Positions 56,965 to 64,000 of a DNA stretch of 64,000 bases are shown here, in pieces. The translations under genes and the position numbers were made by a program. The DNA lies in the NCBI GenBank assembly GCA_945883285.1, contig CAMCXH010000001.1, positions 1 to 64,000 of the forward strand, read 5' to 3'. Source of the DNA: Bordetella parapertussis (lineage in GTDB: Bacteria; Pseudomonadota; Gammaproteobacteria; Burkholderiales; Burkholderiaceae_E). The first letter of the stretch is position 1; each line of letters begins with the position of its first letter. The notes below the pieces were generated by a model. That model was not told the origin of the DNA, searched no databases, and saw only the letters and a list, made by a program, of their open reading frames with translations.

Positions 56965-57091
56965 GAGGGAGGCTCCCGCTTGTCTGTTTGACGACAAGTG
57001 TACGGTGCCCTGAGCCTCGTCGCGCGTCGCGTATCCCGGCAATTGCGCGCGCGGTTCATCGGCCGCTTCAGACCGGGTTCGGCCAGCGTCG

Positions 57092-57790
57092 TCAGTCCTC
57101 TGCTGACAGGACCTTCACGCGGAACAGGAATCCTGCGACGGCGGCGCCGATCAGCGGGCACACGATGAACAGCCAGAGCTGCTCCATCGCCTTGCCGCCG
57201 GTCAGCAACGCCGGTCCAAGGCTGCGTGCAGGGTTGACCGACACGCCGGTGACATTGATGCCGACAATATGGATGACCGCAAGGGTCAAGCCGATGGCCA
57301 GCCCGGCCAGTTGCGCCGGCGCGCCTTTTTGAGTCACGCCCAGAATGGTCACAAGAAAGAGGAAGCTCGCGACAATTTCGAAGACCGCCGCCGCCATGAA
57401 GTTGTATTCCCCGAGATAGCCCGCTCCCCAGCCATTGGCGCCGAGACCGCCATTCCAGCCAGAAGCCTTGCCCGACATGATCAGCCAGAGCACGGCCGCG
57501 CCAGCGATGGCGCCAAGGCATTGGGCGATGACATAGGTGACCAGCTCGCTTGCGGACATTCTTCCGGCGATGAATGCACCGACGCTGACAGCCGGATTGA
57601 CGTGGCAACCCGAGACCGGGCCGATGCCATAGGCCATCGCGACGATGGCCAGACCGAATGCGAGGGCGATTCCGAGAACACCGACCGTGGTGGCGCCGAC
57701 GGCAGGCCCGGCGATCACCGCCGCTCCGCAGCCGAACAGCACCAGGGTAAACGTACCAATGAATTCTGCGACAGCCTTCTTCACGAGCAT
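57092..57790 (-). CDS. aqpZ: Aquaporin Z
   Basis: 232 residues, six membrane segments. The two NPA boxes are [11 protein letters not shown] (Asn65) and [12 protein letters not shown] (Asn186), the arginine filter residue follows the second, and [14 protein letters not shown] matches AqpZ. It passes water through the inner membrane. AAGGA stands just before the ATG. It lies on the same strand as glgCA but is separated by about 130 bases. Confidence 0.93.
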   Translation of the reverse strand: MLVKKAVAEFIGTFTLVLFGCGAAVIAGPAVGATTVGVLGIALAFGLAIVAMAYGIGPVSGCHVNPAVSVGAFIAGRMSASELVTYVIAQCLGAIAGAAVLWLIMSGKASGWNGGLGANGWGAGYLGEYNFMAAAVFEIVASFLFLVTILGVTQKGAPAQLAGLAIGLTLAVIHIVGINVTGVSVNPARSLGPALLTGGKAMEQLWLFIVCPLIGAAVAGFLFRVKVLSAED

Positions 57791-57821
57791 TCCTTGAAAA
57801 TAATCTTTTTTGTCAGCGCTG

Positions 57822-57827
57822 ATTATA
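57822..57827 (-). promoter_or_regulatory. Consensus -10 box ahead of aqpZ
   Basis: TATAAT on the minus strand, 31 bases before the aqpZ ATG, followed by an AT-rich leader. The -35 region (GC-rich) is weak. Confidence 0.35.
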
Positions 57828-57988
57828 AACAGGCGGATGGACGCCCCGCCCGTTGACAGTCAGACGCACGGCAAGGCGGTGCTGCGCAGGCAGCGGCGTC
57901 GCGACCGCGCCACGGACGCCTCGAAAAACCCTTCGATTGCCACGCTCGGCCGAATTCCATAGGCTGACTGCCTTCACGGAGACCGACC

Positions 57989-58726
57989 ATGATGGAATTG
58001 CTGGCTGATCCTGCGGCCTGGGTTGCCTTTTTGACCCTGACCGCGCTCGAGCTCGTCCTGGGCATCGACAACATCATTTTCATCTCGATCCTGGTCGACA
58101 AGCTGCCGCCCGAACGGCGCGAAGTCGCACGCCGGATCGGCCTGTTTCTGGCGATGTTCATGCGTGTCGGGCTGCTCCTGGTGCTGTCCTGGATGATCGG
58201 ACTGACCGCGCCGATCTTCACGGTGCTCGAGCATGAGGTGTCGGGGCGTGACCTGATCCTGATCGCGGGCGGGCTGTTCCTGGTCTGGAAGAGCACGATG
58301 GAGATCCACCAGCTGCTCGAAGGCGAGGAGGGCAGCGAATCGAAGGCGGTTGCTGCATCGTTTGGCGCGGTGATCGTCCAGATCATCATCATCGACCTGG
58401 TGTTTTCGCTCGATTCGATCATCACCGCTGTCGGCATGGTCGACCGGGTCGAGGTGATGATCGCCGCGGTGATCGCCTCGGTCGGGCTGATGCTGCTCTT
58501 TGCGCCGGCGATCGGCCGGGTCGTCACCAACCATCCGACACTGAAGATGCTGGCGCTGTCGTTCCTGCTGGTGGTCGGCATGGTGCTGATCGCCGACGGC
58601 GTCGAGACCCATGTGCCCAAGGGCTACATCTATTTTGCGATGGCCTTCTCGGTGATGGTCGAGGTGCTGAACATCCGCCTGCGAAAGCGGGTGGTCGACC
58701 CGGTCAACCTGCGTGAGCCTTACTAG
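57989..58726 (+). CDS. TerC family membrane protein
   Basis: 245 residues. TALELVLGIDNIIFISILVD and DLVFSLDSIITAVGMVD are the paired TerC motifs with membrane-embedded Asp residues; six or seven membrane segments. Relatives (Alx, MeeF, TerC) export manganese or act in metal loading of exported proteins. No yybP-ykoY-like leader was seen. The stop codon overlaps that of the convergent gene (CTAG). Confidence 0.9.
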   Translation: MMELLADPAAWVAFLTLTALELVLGIDNIIFISILVDKLPPERREVARRIGLFLAMFMRVGLLLVLSWMIGLTAPIFTVLEHEVSGRDLILIAGGLFLVWKSTMEIHQLLEGEEGSESKAVAASFGAVIVQIIIIDLVFSLDSIITAVGMVDRVEVMIAAVIASVGLMLLFAPAIGRVVTNHPTLKMLALSFLLVVGMVLIADGVETHVPKGYIYFAMAFSVMVEVLNIRLRKRVVDPVNLREPY

Positions 58727-59934
58727 TTGGGCGACAAGGCATAGGTCTGCATCGATTGCAGGTAGGTCGCCTCGACCTGCGAAACGATGCGGTCCCAGCT
58801 CATCGATTCGGCAATCGTTCGGGCGCGCAAGCCCATGTCGCGAGCCCGCTGCGGCTCGGCGACCAGTTGTACGGCCAGATCGCAAAAGCGCGCGGGCTGC
58901 CCGAGCGGCGCGAGCAGTCCACTTTCGTTGTGGCGAATCAGCTGTGCGGCGGCTGCGTAGTCGTAGGCCAGCACAGCCAGTCCGCTGGCCATCGCCTCGG
59001 GCGTGACGTTGCCGAAAGTCTCGGTCAGGCTGGGAAACAGAAACAGATCGGCCGAGGCATAGTGCTCGGCCAGCGCGACGCCGCGCTGGGCGCCGGCGAA
59101 CACCGCATCCGGGCGGCTGGCCCTGAAATCGCGCATCAGCGGGCCATCGCCGACCATCACCAGTTTCAGATCGGGTTCGATGCGCCGCATGGCATCGAAG
59201 GCGTCGAAAAGCAGATCGAGATTCTTTTCGGGCGCCAGGCGGCCAACGCTCAGGACCACCCGAGTGCGATCGCTGCAGCCCCATGACTGACGCAGTGCCG
59301 TGCTGCGGCGGGCCGGGTCAAACTGCTCTGTGTCGACGCCGCGTGCCACAACGCGCAGCCGCCGAAAGCCGTACTTCTGCAGGTCGGCAGCGAGGGCCTC
59401 GGTCGGGACCATCGTGAATTGCGATCGGTTATGGAATTTTCGCAGGTAGGAAACAATCGGCTTGTGCAGCCAGCCCATGCCGTAGTGGCGGCTGTAGGCA
59501 TGGAAGTTGGTACGAAAGTCGGAGCAGACCGGCAGTTTCAGGCGAGTGGCAGCTTGCAGCGCCGACCAGCCAAGCGGGCCTTCGGTCACGATATGCACCA
59601 GGTCGGGCCGCTGTTTCGACCACAGATCGACCAGGGCGCGTTTGGCCGGCAGGCCCATGCGAAGATGCGGATACCGCGGGATCGGCAGGCCCCGAAGCAG
59701 CACTTCGTCCAGGCGGGGCGACTCGTTGCCATTGGCATCGGCGCTCTGGCGCGGCCGGATCAGACGGATGTGGTGATCGCGCCGCTGCAGGCCCTGCACC
59801 ACCTGCGCGGCGGTGAGCGCCACGCCATTGACTTCTGGAGGGTAGGTTTCGGTGACGACCGCGACGCGCAGCGAGCGTCGTGAGGGAGGCAGATCGTCGA
59901 TCTGGATCGACGCGGCACTTTCATCAGAAATCAT
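58723..59934 (-). CDS. Glycosyltransferase family 4 (MgtA/Agt-like)
   Basis: 403 residues. RVAVVTETYPPEVNGVALTA is the N-terminus of the MgtA/Agt-type lipid glycosyltransferases, GWSALQAATRLKLPVCSDFR follows, and the donor site reads LFPSLTETFGNVTPEAMASG. Proteins of this type glycosylate diacylglycerol, in several bacteria under phosphate limitation; that role here is inferred from family and from the candidate Pho boxes upstream. It is divergent from the Mpo1-like gene. Confidence 0.85.
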   Translation of the reverse strand: MISDESAASIQIDDLPPSRRSLRVAVVTETYPPEVNGVALTAAQVVQGLQRRDHHIRLIRPRQSADANGNESPRLDEVLLRGLPIPRYPHLRMGLPAKRALVDLWSKQRPDLVHIVTEGPLGWSALQAATRLKLPVCSDFRTNFHAYSRHYGMGWLHKPIVSYLRKFHNRSQFTMVPTEALAADLQKYGFRRLRVVARGVDTEQFDPARRSTALRQSWGCSDRTRVVLSVGRLAPEKNLDLLFDAFDAMRRIEPDLKLVMVGDGPLMRDFRASRPDAVFAGAQRGVALAEHYASADLFLFPSLTETFGNVTPEAMASGLAVLAYDYAAAAQLIRHNESGLLAPLGQPARFCDLAVQLVAEPQRARDMGLRARTIAESMSWDRIVSQVEATYLQSMQTYALSPN

Positions 59935-60055
59935 CCGGCGATGATCGCGTTGCAACAAAACAATTCGATGACCGTTTGAGGACGATTTGAGGACAGTTTG
60001 TGCCGCCGATCCGGACGACTGTGGCACCATGGCCATTCGTCGGGTCGCAAACGAA

Positions 60056-60108
60056 CGGTCATCGAATTGTCATGCCGCGTTCACACACCGACGTCATGCT
60101 CCGGTCAC
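60056..60108. promoter_or_regulatory. Two candidate Pho boxes in the divergent promoter region
   Basis: CGGTCAT-CGAA-TTGTCAT (60056-60073) and ACGTCAT-GCTC-CGGTCAC (60091-60108) each show the 7-4-7 direct-repeat layout of the PhoB site, with half-sites close to CTGTCAT. They lie between the glycosyltransferase (start 59934) and the membrane protein (start 60179). Confidence 0.4.
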
Positions 60109-60178
60109 ACCGTCGGCACTCCCTCGGAGTCAGCCGAATAAAAACCCTGTGTTTTGCCAAACCTCATTCGGAGAGACG

Positions 60179-60790
60179 ATGAAGGATTTCCTCGAACAGT
60201 TGCGCATCCAGCGCTTTGACGATCACCGCTTCTACCACCACAGCACGATCAACCAGTCGCTGCATCTGGTGAGTGCTCTGAGCTTCATCGCCTCTTATTG
60301 CCTGTTGTTCGTCGATCCGGCGATGGCGGGTCTGACAGCCTGGCTGGTCTCGATGACCAGTCGCCAGGCAGGGCATTTCTTCTTCGAGCCCAAGGGCTAC
60401 GACGATGTCAATCGGGTCACCCACGAGCACAAGGAAGACATCAAGGTCGGCTACAACCTGCGCCGCAAGGTCGTCCTGATGGCGATCTGGGCAGTCTCGC
60501 CGCTGGTTCTGTGGTTCGACCGCGGATTCTTCGGCCTGATCGAGCCGAGCACCGATGCCTATGGTTTCGTGCGCGACGTCGGCCTGCTCTGGCTGGCCCT
60601 CGGTGTGGGTGGTCTGGTGTTCCGCGTGCTGCAGCTCTGGAAGCAACAGAGCCTGGGAACCGGTCTGGTGTGGGCCACCAAGATCATCACCGACCCCTTT
60701 CACGATACCAAGCTCTATTGCGGCGCACCGCTGCGCCTGCTGCGCGGCGAGCTCATCGATCCGATGGACTCGCTTCGCAAGCACGGCTGA
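60179..60790 (+). CDS. Integral membrane protein, Mpo1-like (DUF962-like)
   Basis: 203 residues. FYHHSTINQSLHLVSALSFI and SMTSRQAGHFFFEPKGYDD resemble the His and Q..GH...E patterns of Mpo1/DUF962 proteins, iron-dependent dioxygenases of 2-hydroxy fatty acids; THEHKEDIKVGYNLRRK adds more His. Four or so membrane segments. The match is by pattern only. GAGAG lies before the ATG. Its neighbours (lipid glycosyltransferase, PSD) fit a role in lipid metabolism. Confidence 0.5.
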   Translation: MKDFLEQLRIQRFDDHRFYHHSTINQSLHLVSALSFIASYCLLFVDPAMAGLTAWLVSMTSRQAGHFFFEPKGYDDVNRVTHEHKEDIKVGYNLRRKVVLMAIWAVSPLVLWFDRGFFGLIEPSTDAYGFVRDVGLLWLALGVGGLVFRVLQLWKQQSLGTGLVWATKIITDPFHDTKLYCGAPLRLLRGELIDPMDSLRKHG

Positions 60791-60796
60791 CAGCGG

Positions 60797-62464
60797 TCAG
60801 GCGCGGTGTGTGCCCCGAAAGCGGGTCGACAGCACTTCGCGCAAAATCCCTCGCCGGATCGTCCGGTTGGTCAGTTCGGGATTGCTCCACCACCAACCGT
60901 CCTTTCGCATCTGCTGGCCTGCTTCGATGAAGCGGGCCAGCACTGCTTCAAAGTCGGCCTCGCTGTAGTTCAGGCTGAAGACCATTCGGCCGGTGCCGAC
61001 CCACGACAGCGCCAGACCGGCTTGTCGCAGGTAGTACTGCAGCATCCAGTTGTAGCGGCTGGGCTCGGTGTAAAAGACCGTCCAGATCGACGACAGGTTG
61101 GCCACGCGGATCGGCAGGCCGGCGTCGGTGAGTGCCTGGTTGAAGCGGTCGGCACGCGCATTCCAGCGTTCGTCCAGACCGTTGTAGATCGCCTTGACGT
61201 CGTCGTCCTCGAGCCGGTCGAGGAAGGCCGACATTGCGCCCATCACATGAGGATGCGCATTGAAGGTGCCGCGTGCAAAGCAGATGTCGGCCGGACGCTC
61301 ATCGCGCCAGCGGCGCATCAGGTCGGCGCGTCCGCAGACCACGCCCACCGGCAGTCCGCCACCCAGCGTTTTGCCGTAGGTGACCATATCGGCCTTCACG
61401 CCGAAGTATTCCTGGGCGCCGCCCGGTGCCAGGCGAAAGCCGACGAAGACCTCATCGAAGATCAGCACGATGCCGCGCTCGGTGCAGACTTCACGCAGCT
61501 TTTTCAGCCAGCTGGCATAGGCCTCGCGATCGAAGCCTGCGCGCCGCGAACTGTCGACCAGCGACGAGTCGCCAGGCGCCGGGCTGTTGGGGTGCAGCGC
61601 CTGCAGCGGATTGATCAGGACGCAGGCGATATCGCGGCGGGTGCGCAGCACGCCGAGTGCACGCTCGTCCATGTCGCGCAGCGTGTAAACGTCACGCGGT
61701 TTGACCGGGTTGCCGGGGCCGGGCTGCACGTCTTCCCACCAGCCGTGATAGGCGCCGGTAAAGCGCACCAGGTGGGTTCGGCGGGTGTGATAGCGCGTGA
61801 GGCGCACCGCCTGCATGACCGCTTCGGTGCCCGACATGTGAAAAGAGACTTCGTCCAGGCCCGAGATGCGGCGCAGCCGTTCGACATTGCCGGCGACCAC
61901 CGGATGGTAGCCGCCGAGCACCGCGCCCAGGTCCTGCACACGGGCAGCGCCTTCGGCCATCGTGGCCTTGTAGAAATCGTTGCCAAAGACATTGACGCCA
62001 TACGAGCCGGTCAGGTCGTAAAAGACATTGCCGTCGAGATCGGTGAGGGTCACGCCGCTGCTCGACTCGACGAAAGCGCCTACCGGCAGGTTTTCGCGCA
62101 CCAGCGCGCTGTACTGAAAGGGCACCCTGTAAGCGCCTGTGAACTGCAGATCGGAGATGCCCTCGCGCGCGCGCTTGGTCATCGCGATCGACTTCTCGAA
62201 GCGGCTCTTGAAGGTGGTCGACATCAGCGCGAAGCCGGCGCGGCGCTTGTCGGCGACCTCAGCGGGCGCACCGTCGGAGGTAAAGAATTCGTCGGCGCCG
62301 TAGCTGTAGCCCGGCAGCATGCCGGCAACCCGCTTGGCCATGCGCGAGTGACCGGCGAGCGACGGGTGTTTGGCGCGCGACAACTGCAGCCGGCGGCGCA
62401 GCTTGGGCAGCGCGGCCACTGCTGCGGCGGCAGCCAGTGCGTAAAGCGTGATGGTTTCGTCCAT
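60797..62464 (-). CDS. Class III aminotransferase with N-terminal membrane anchor (glutamate-1-semialdehyde aminomutase-like)
   Basis: 555 residues. A hydrophobic N-terminus (TITLYALAAAAAVAALPKL) is followed by 130 residues of extra sequence. The aminotransferase core includes TDLDGNVFYDLTGSYGVNVF, EVSFHMSGTEAVMQAVRL, IFDEVFVGFRLAPGG and the PLP lysine in VTYGKTLGGGLPVGVV. True HemL is about 430 residues, soluble and without the anchor. It probably acts on a membrane-bound or lipid substrate. Divergent from psd with only 62 bases between. Confidence 0.82.
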   Translation of the reverse strand: MDETITLYALAAAAAVAALPKLRRRLQLSRAKHPSLAGHSRMAKRVAGMLPGYSYGADEFFTSDGAPAEVADKRRAGFALMSTTFKSRFEKSIAMTKRAREGISDLQFTGAYRVPFQYSALVRENLPVGAFVESSSGVTLTDLDGNVFYDLTGSYGVNVFGNDFYKATMAEGAARVQDLGAVLGGYHPVVAGNVERLRRISGLDEVSFHMSGTEAVMQAVRLTRYHTRRTHLVRFTGAYHGWWEDVQPGPGNPVKPRDVYTLRDMDERALGVLRTRRDIACVLINPLQALHPNSPAPGDSSLVDSSRRAGFDREAYASWLKKLREVCTERGIVLIFDEVFVGFRLAPGGAQEYFGVKADMVTYGKTLGGGLPVGVVCGRADLMRRWRDERPADICFARGTFNAHPHVMGAMSAFLDRLEDDDVKAIYNGLDERWNARADRFNQALTDAGLPIRVANLSSIWTVFYTEPSRYNWMLQYYLRQAGLALSWVGTGRMVFSLNYSEADFEAVLARFIEAGQQMRKDGWWWSNPELTNRTIRRGILREVLSTRFRGTHRA

Positions 62465-62526
62465 GAATGTCGAAGACCTCTGCAGTGATTGGTCTTTTAT
62501 CTGTAACCCTTTCGATTGACACCCTG

Positions 62527-63525
62527 ATGAAAACTGCAAATTCGCGTTCGTTTCCTGATGCCGATACCGCCACGGTCGCGCCGGCGTCTGTTTCGCCGGC
62601 TGAGTCCTCAGCCGCTTCGGCAGCCTCAGCCGCCACGCACGCGCGGGGCGGGCTGTCGGCAACGCTTGCCGCCTGGCGAGATCGTCTGCTGCTGCAGGAA
62701 GATCTGAATTTTCTCCTGACAAACCGGGTGCCGCGCATTGCCCTCACCCGCTTCATGGGCTGGTTCAGCAAGATCCGCAATCCGCTGCTGGCGAGGCTGT
62801 CGATCGGCACCTGGCGGCTTTTTACCGACCTCGATCTGTCGGATGCCCGCCAGCAGCGCTTTGCCAGTCTTCACGACTGCTTCACCCGCGAACTGGTGCC
62901 CGGTGCCCGGGTGTTTGATGCCGACCCGGCAGTCATTGCAAGTCCCTGTGATGCGATCGTGGGTGCCTGCGGCAGCCTCGAAGGGCTTGGCGCGCTGCAG
63001 GCCAAGGGCTCACCCTATTCGATGGTCGAGCTCCTGGGCAGCGAGGCGCTCGCCGAGCGCTATCGCGACGGCATGTATGTGACCCTGCGTCTGACCTCGG
63101 CGATGTATCACCGCTTTCATGCGCCCGATCGCGGTCGTCTGCGCCATGTGACCTACATCAGCGGCGATGCCTGGAACGTCAATCCGATTGCGCTCAAGCG
63201 CGTCGAGCGCCTGTTTTGTCGCAACGAGCGCGCGGTGCTGCAGACCGAACTCGAGGGCGGCCATCAGGTGACGCTGGTGGCAGTCGCCGCGATTCTGGTG
63301 GCCAGCGTTCGCCTGCACGCGCTCGACGTGCTGATGCATCTGCGCTATCGCGGCCCCAACGAGATGCCCTGCGATGCGAGCTTCGAGCGCGGCGACGAGC
63401 TCGGCTGGTTCGAGCATGGCTCGACCATCATCGTGCTGGCGCCGCGTGGATTCGAGCTGTGCGACGGGATTGCGACCGGCGCGCGGCTGCGTGCCGGCAT
63501 GCGGCTGATGAAGCGACCGGCCTGA
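62527..63525 (+). CDS. psd: Phosphatidylserine decarboxylase family protein
   Basis: 332 residues. SPCDAIVGACGSLEG opens the conserved part; YVTLRLTSAMYHRFHAPDRG has the family His; WFEHGSTIIVLAP carries the Gly-Ser-Thr site where Ser299 becomes the pyruvoyl cofactor after self-cleavage, preceded by His rather than Leu-Gly. The first 60 residues form a variable Ala/Ser-rich tail. It should convert phosphatidylserine to phosphatidylethanolamine, or act on a related lipid. Confidence 0.85.
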   Translation: MKTANSRSFPDADTATVAPASVSPAESSAASAASAATHARGGLSATLAAWRDRLLLQEDLNFLLTNRVPRIALTRFMGWFSKIRNPLLARLSIGTWRLFTDLDLSDARQQRFASLHDCFTRELVPGARVFDADPAVIASPCDAIVGACGSLEGLGALQAKGSPYSMVELLGSEALAERYRDGMYVTLRLTSAMYHRFHAPDRGRLRHVTYISGDAWNVNPIALKRVERLFCRNERAVLQTELEGGHQVTLVAVAAILVASVRLHALDVLMHLRYRGPNEMPCDASFERGDELGWFEHGSTIIVLAPRGFELCDGIATGARLRAGMRLMKRPA

Positions 63526-63597
63526 GATCAGGTCTCAGCGAGGAATGACCGGCGTCGGCCGGTCAGCCTCGCTTCGTCGCTGATCGCGTCGGATCGT

Positions 63598-64000
63598 TCA
63601 GGCCGCGGCGCTAGGTCTGGCCTTCATGCGCTCGATCAGCGCGGCGATGTTGGCGTTGGCCGGGTCCAGGGGTTGCCCGACGCTTGCGCCGAACTCGACG
63701 AACACGAACAGCAGGATGTCGGCCAGCGTCAGGCGATCGCCGCAGACATAGGTGCGACCCGCCATCAGGCCGTTGAGCCAGACGAGTTTTTCCTGTGCCA
63801 GCAGCTTCAGGTCGGGGGCCGCGGCCGGGATCGTGCGGATGCGCGGCGCAAAAAGCTTCAGGCCCTCGGCGAAGCGAAAGCCATTGGCCAGGGGCTCGAG
63901 GATGTTCAGGTCGATGCGGCGCACCCACATGCGGGTCTCGGCACGCTCGATTGGCGTGCTGCCGATCAGGCTCTTGCCCGCCGGTCCGATCTCATCGAGG
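63598..64000 (-). CDS. Glutathione S-transferase, 5' end outside window
   Basis: The frame is open to the right edge (LDEIGPAGKSLIGSTPIERA, then ETRMWVRRIDLNILEPL), the link and C-terminal helical domain of a GST. LTLADILLFVFVEFG holds the conserved N-cap Asp. The thioredoxin-type N-domain lies beyond the window. Confidence 0.8.
   Translation of the reverse strand, partial: LDEIGPAGKSLIGSTPIERAETRMWVRRIDLNILEPLANGFRFAEGLKLFAPRIRTIPAAAPDLKLLAQEKLVWLNGLMAGRTYVCGDRLTLADILLFVFVEFGASVGQPLDPANANIAALIERMKARPSAAA

Noticed and set aside
57850-57988. yybP-ykoY manganese riboswitch ahead of the TerC-type gene
   Set aside because: Some TerC relatives have one, but the leader shows none of the conserved core segments.

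Overview
The window is GC-rich chromosomal DNA from a proteobacterium, most likely a betaproteobacterium of the order Burkholderiales. This is inferred from gene content: a tripartite TctCBA transporter with a Bug-type binding protein, an Urt/Fmd amide-transport operon, CoA-transferase and MaoC catabolic genes, a TAXI receptor, and several type II toxin-antitoxin pairs. No rRNA, tRNA, CRISPR array or intact insertion sequence was seen.

Region 1 (1-9.2 kb) is an exopolysaccharide or O-antigen locus. It holds a glycosyltransferase cut by the window edge, a hexapeptide acyltransferase, a second glycosyltransferase, an AsnB-type amidotransferase, a PglA/WbpH-like glycosyltransferase and a WecA/MraY-like lipid-carrier sugar-phosphate transferase. 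Two truncated glycosyltransferase genes bracket asnB, so the cluster has been rearranged. A HepT/MntA toxin-antitoxin pair sits inside it.

Region 2 (9.2-25.4 kb) starts with metC and then holds an amide/urea acquisition system. A LuxR-type response regulator and a hybrid kinase fused to an NCS1-type permease lie divergent from urtABCDE-fmdA-fmdB-amiE and a MoxR/VWA pair. A perfect 16-bp palindrome sits between the two arms. Terminator-like hairpins follow the binding-protein gene and precede the first ATPase gene, which should set subunit ratios.

Region 3 (25.5-32.8 kb), on the minus strand, holds three small membrane proteins, an anaerobic sulfatase-maturing radical SAM enzyme with a SEC-C tail, its CxAxR sulfatase and a methyltransferase. 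The transcript is punctuated by intrinsic terminators. A 5'-truncated phoX remnant ends the region.

Region 4 (32.8-47.9 kb) is an accessory island. Broken and intact toxin-antitoxin genes flank a catabolic cluster: a GMC oxidoreductase, an IclR regulator, TctCBA, a double CaiB CoA-transferase, a MaoC hydratase, an enoyl-CoA hydratase and an amidohydrolase. A diverged duplicate of about 140 bp, carrying a GGAAC/GTTCC inverted repeat, precedes both the GMC gene and tctC, suggesting one IclR regulon. A VapC N-terminal half at one end and a PIN C-terminal piece at the other, on opposite strands, suggest an inversion that split one gene.

Region 5 (47.9-64 kb) looks like core chromosome: an esterase, glutathione transferases, a DUF456 protein, a TPR response regulator with Glu in place of the phospho-Asp, a TAXI receptor, glgA-glgC, aqpZ and terC. 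It ends in a probable membrane-lipid block (glycosyltransferase, Mpo1-like protein, membrane-anchored class III aminotransferase, phosphatidylserine decarboxylase) with candidate Pho boxes in the divergent promoter region.
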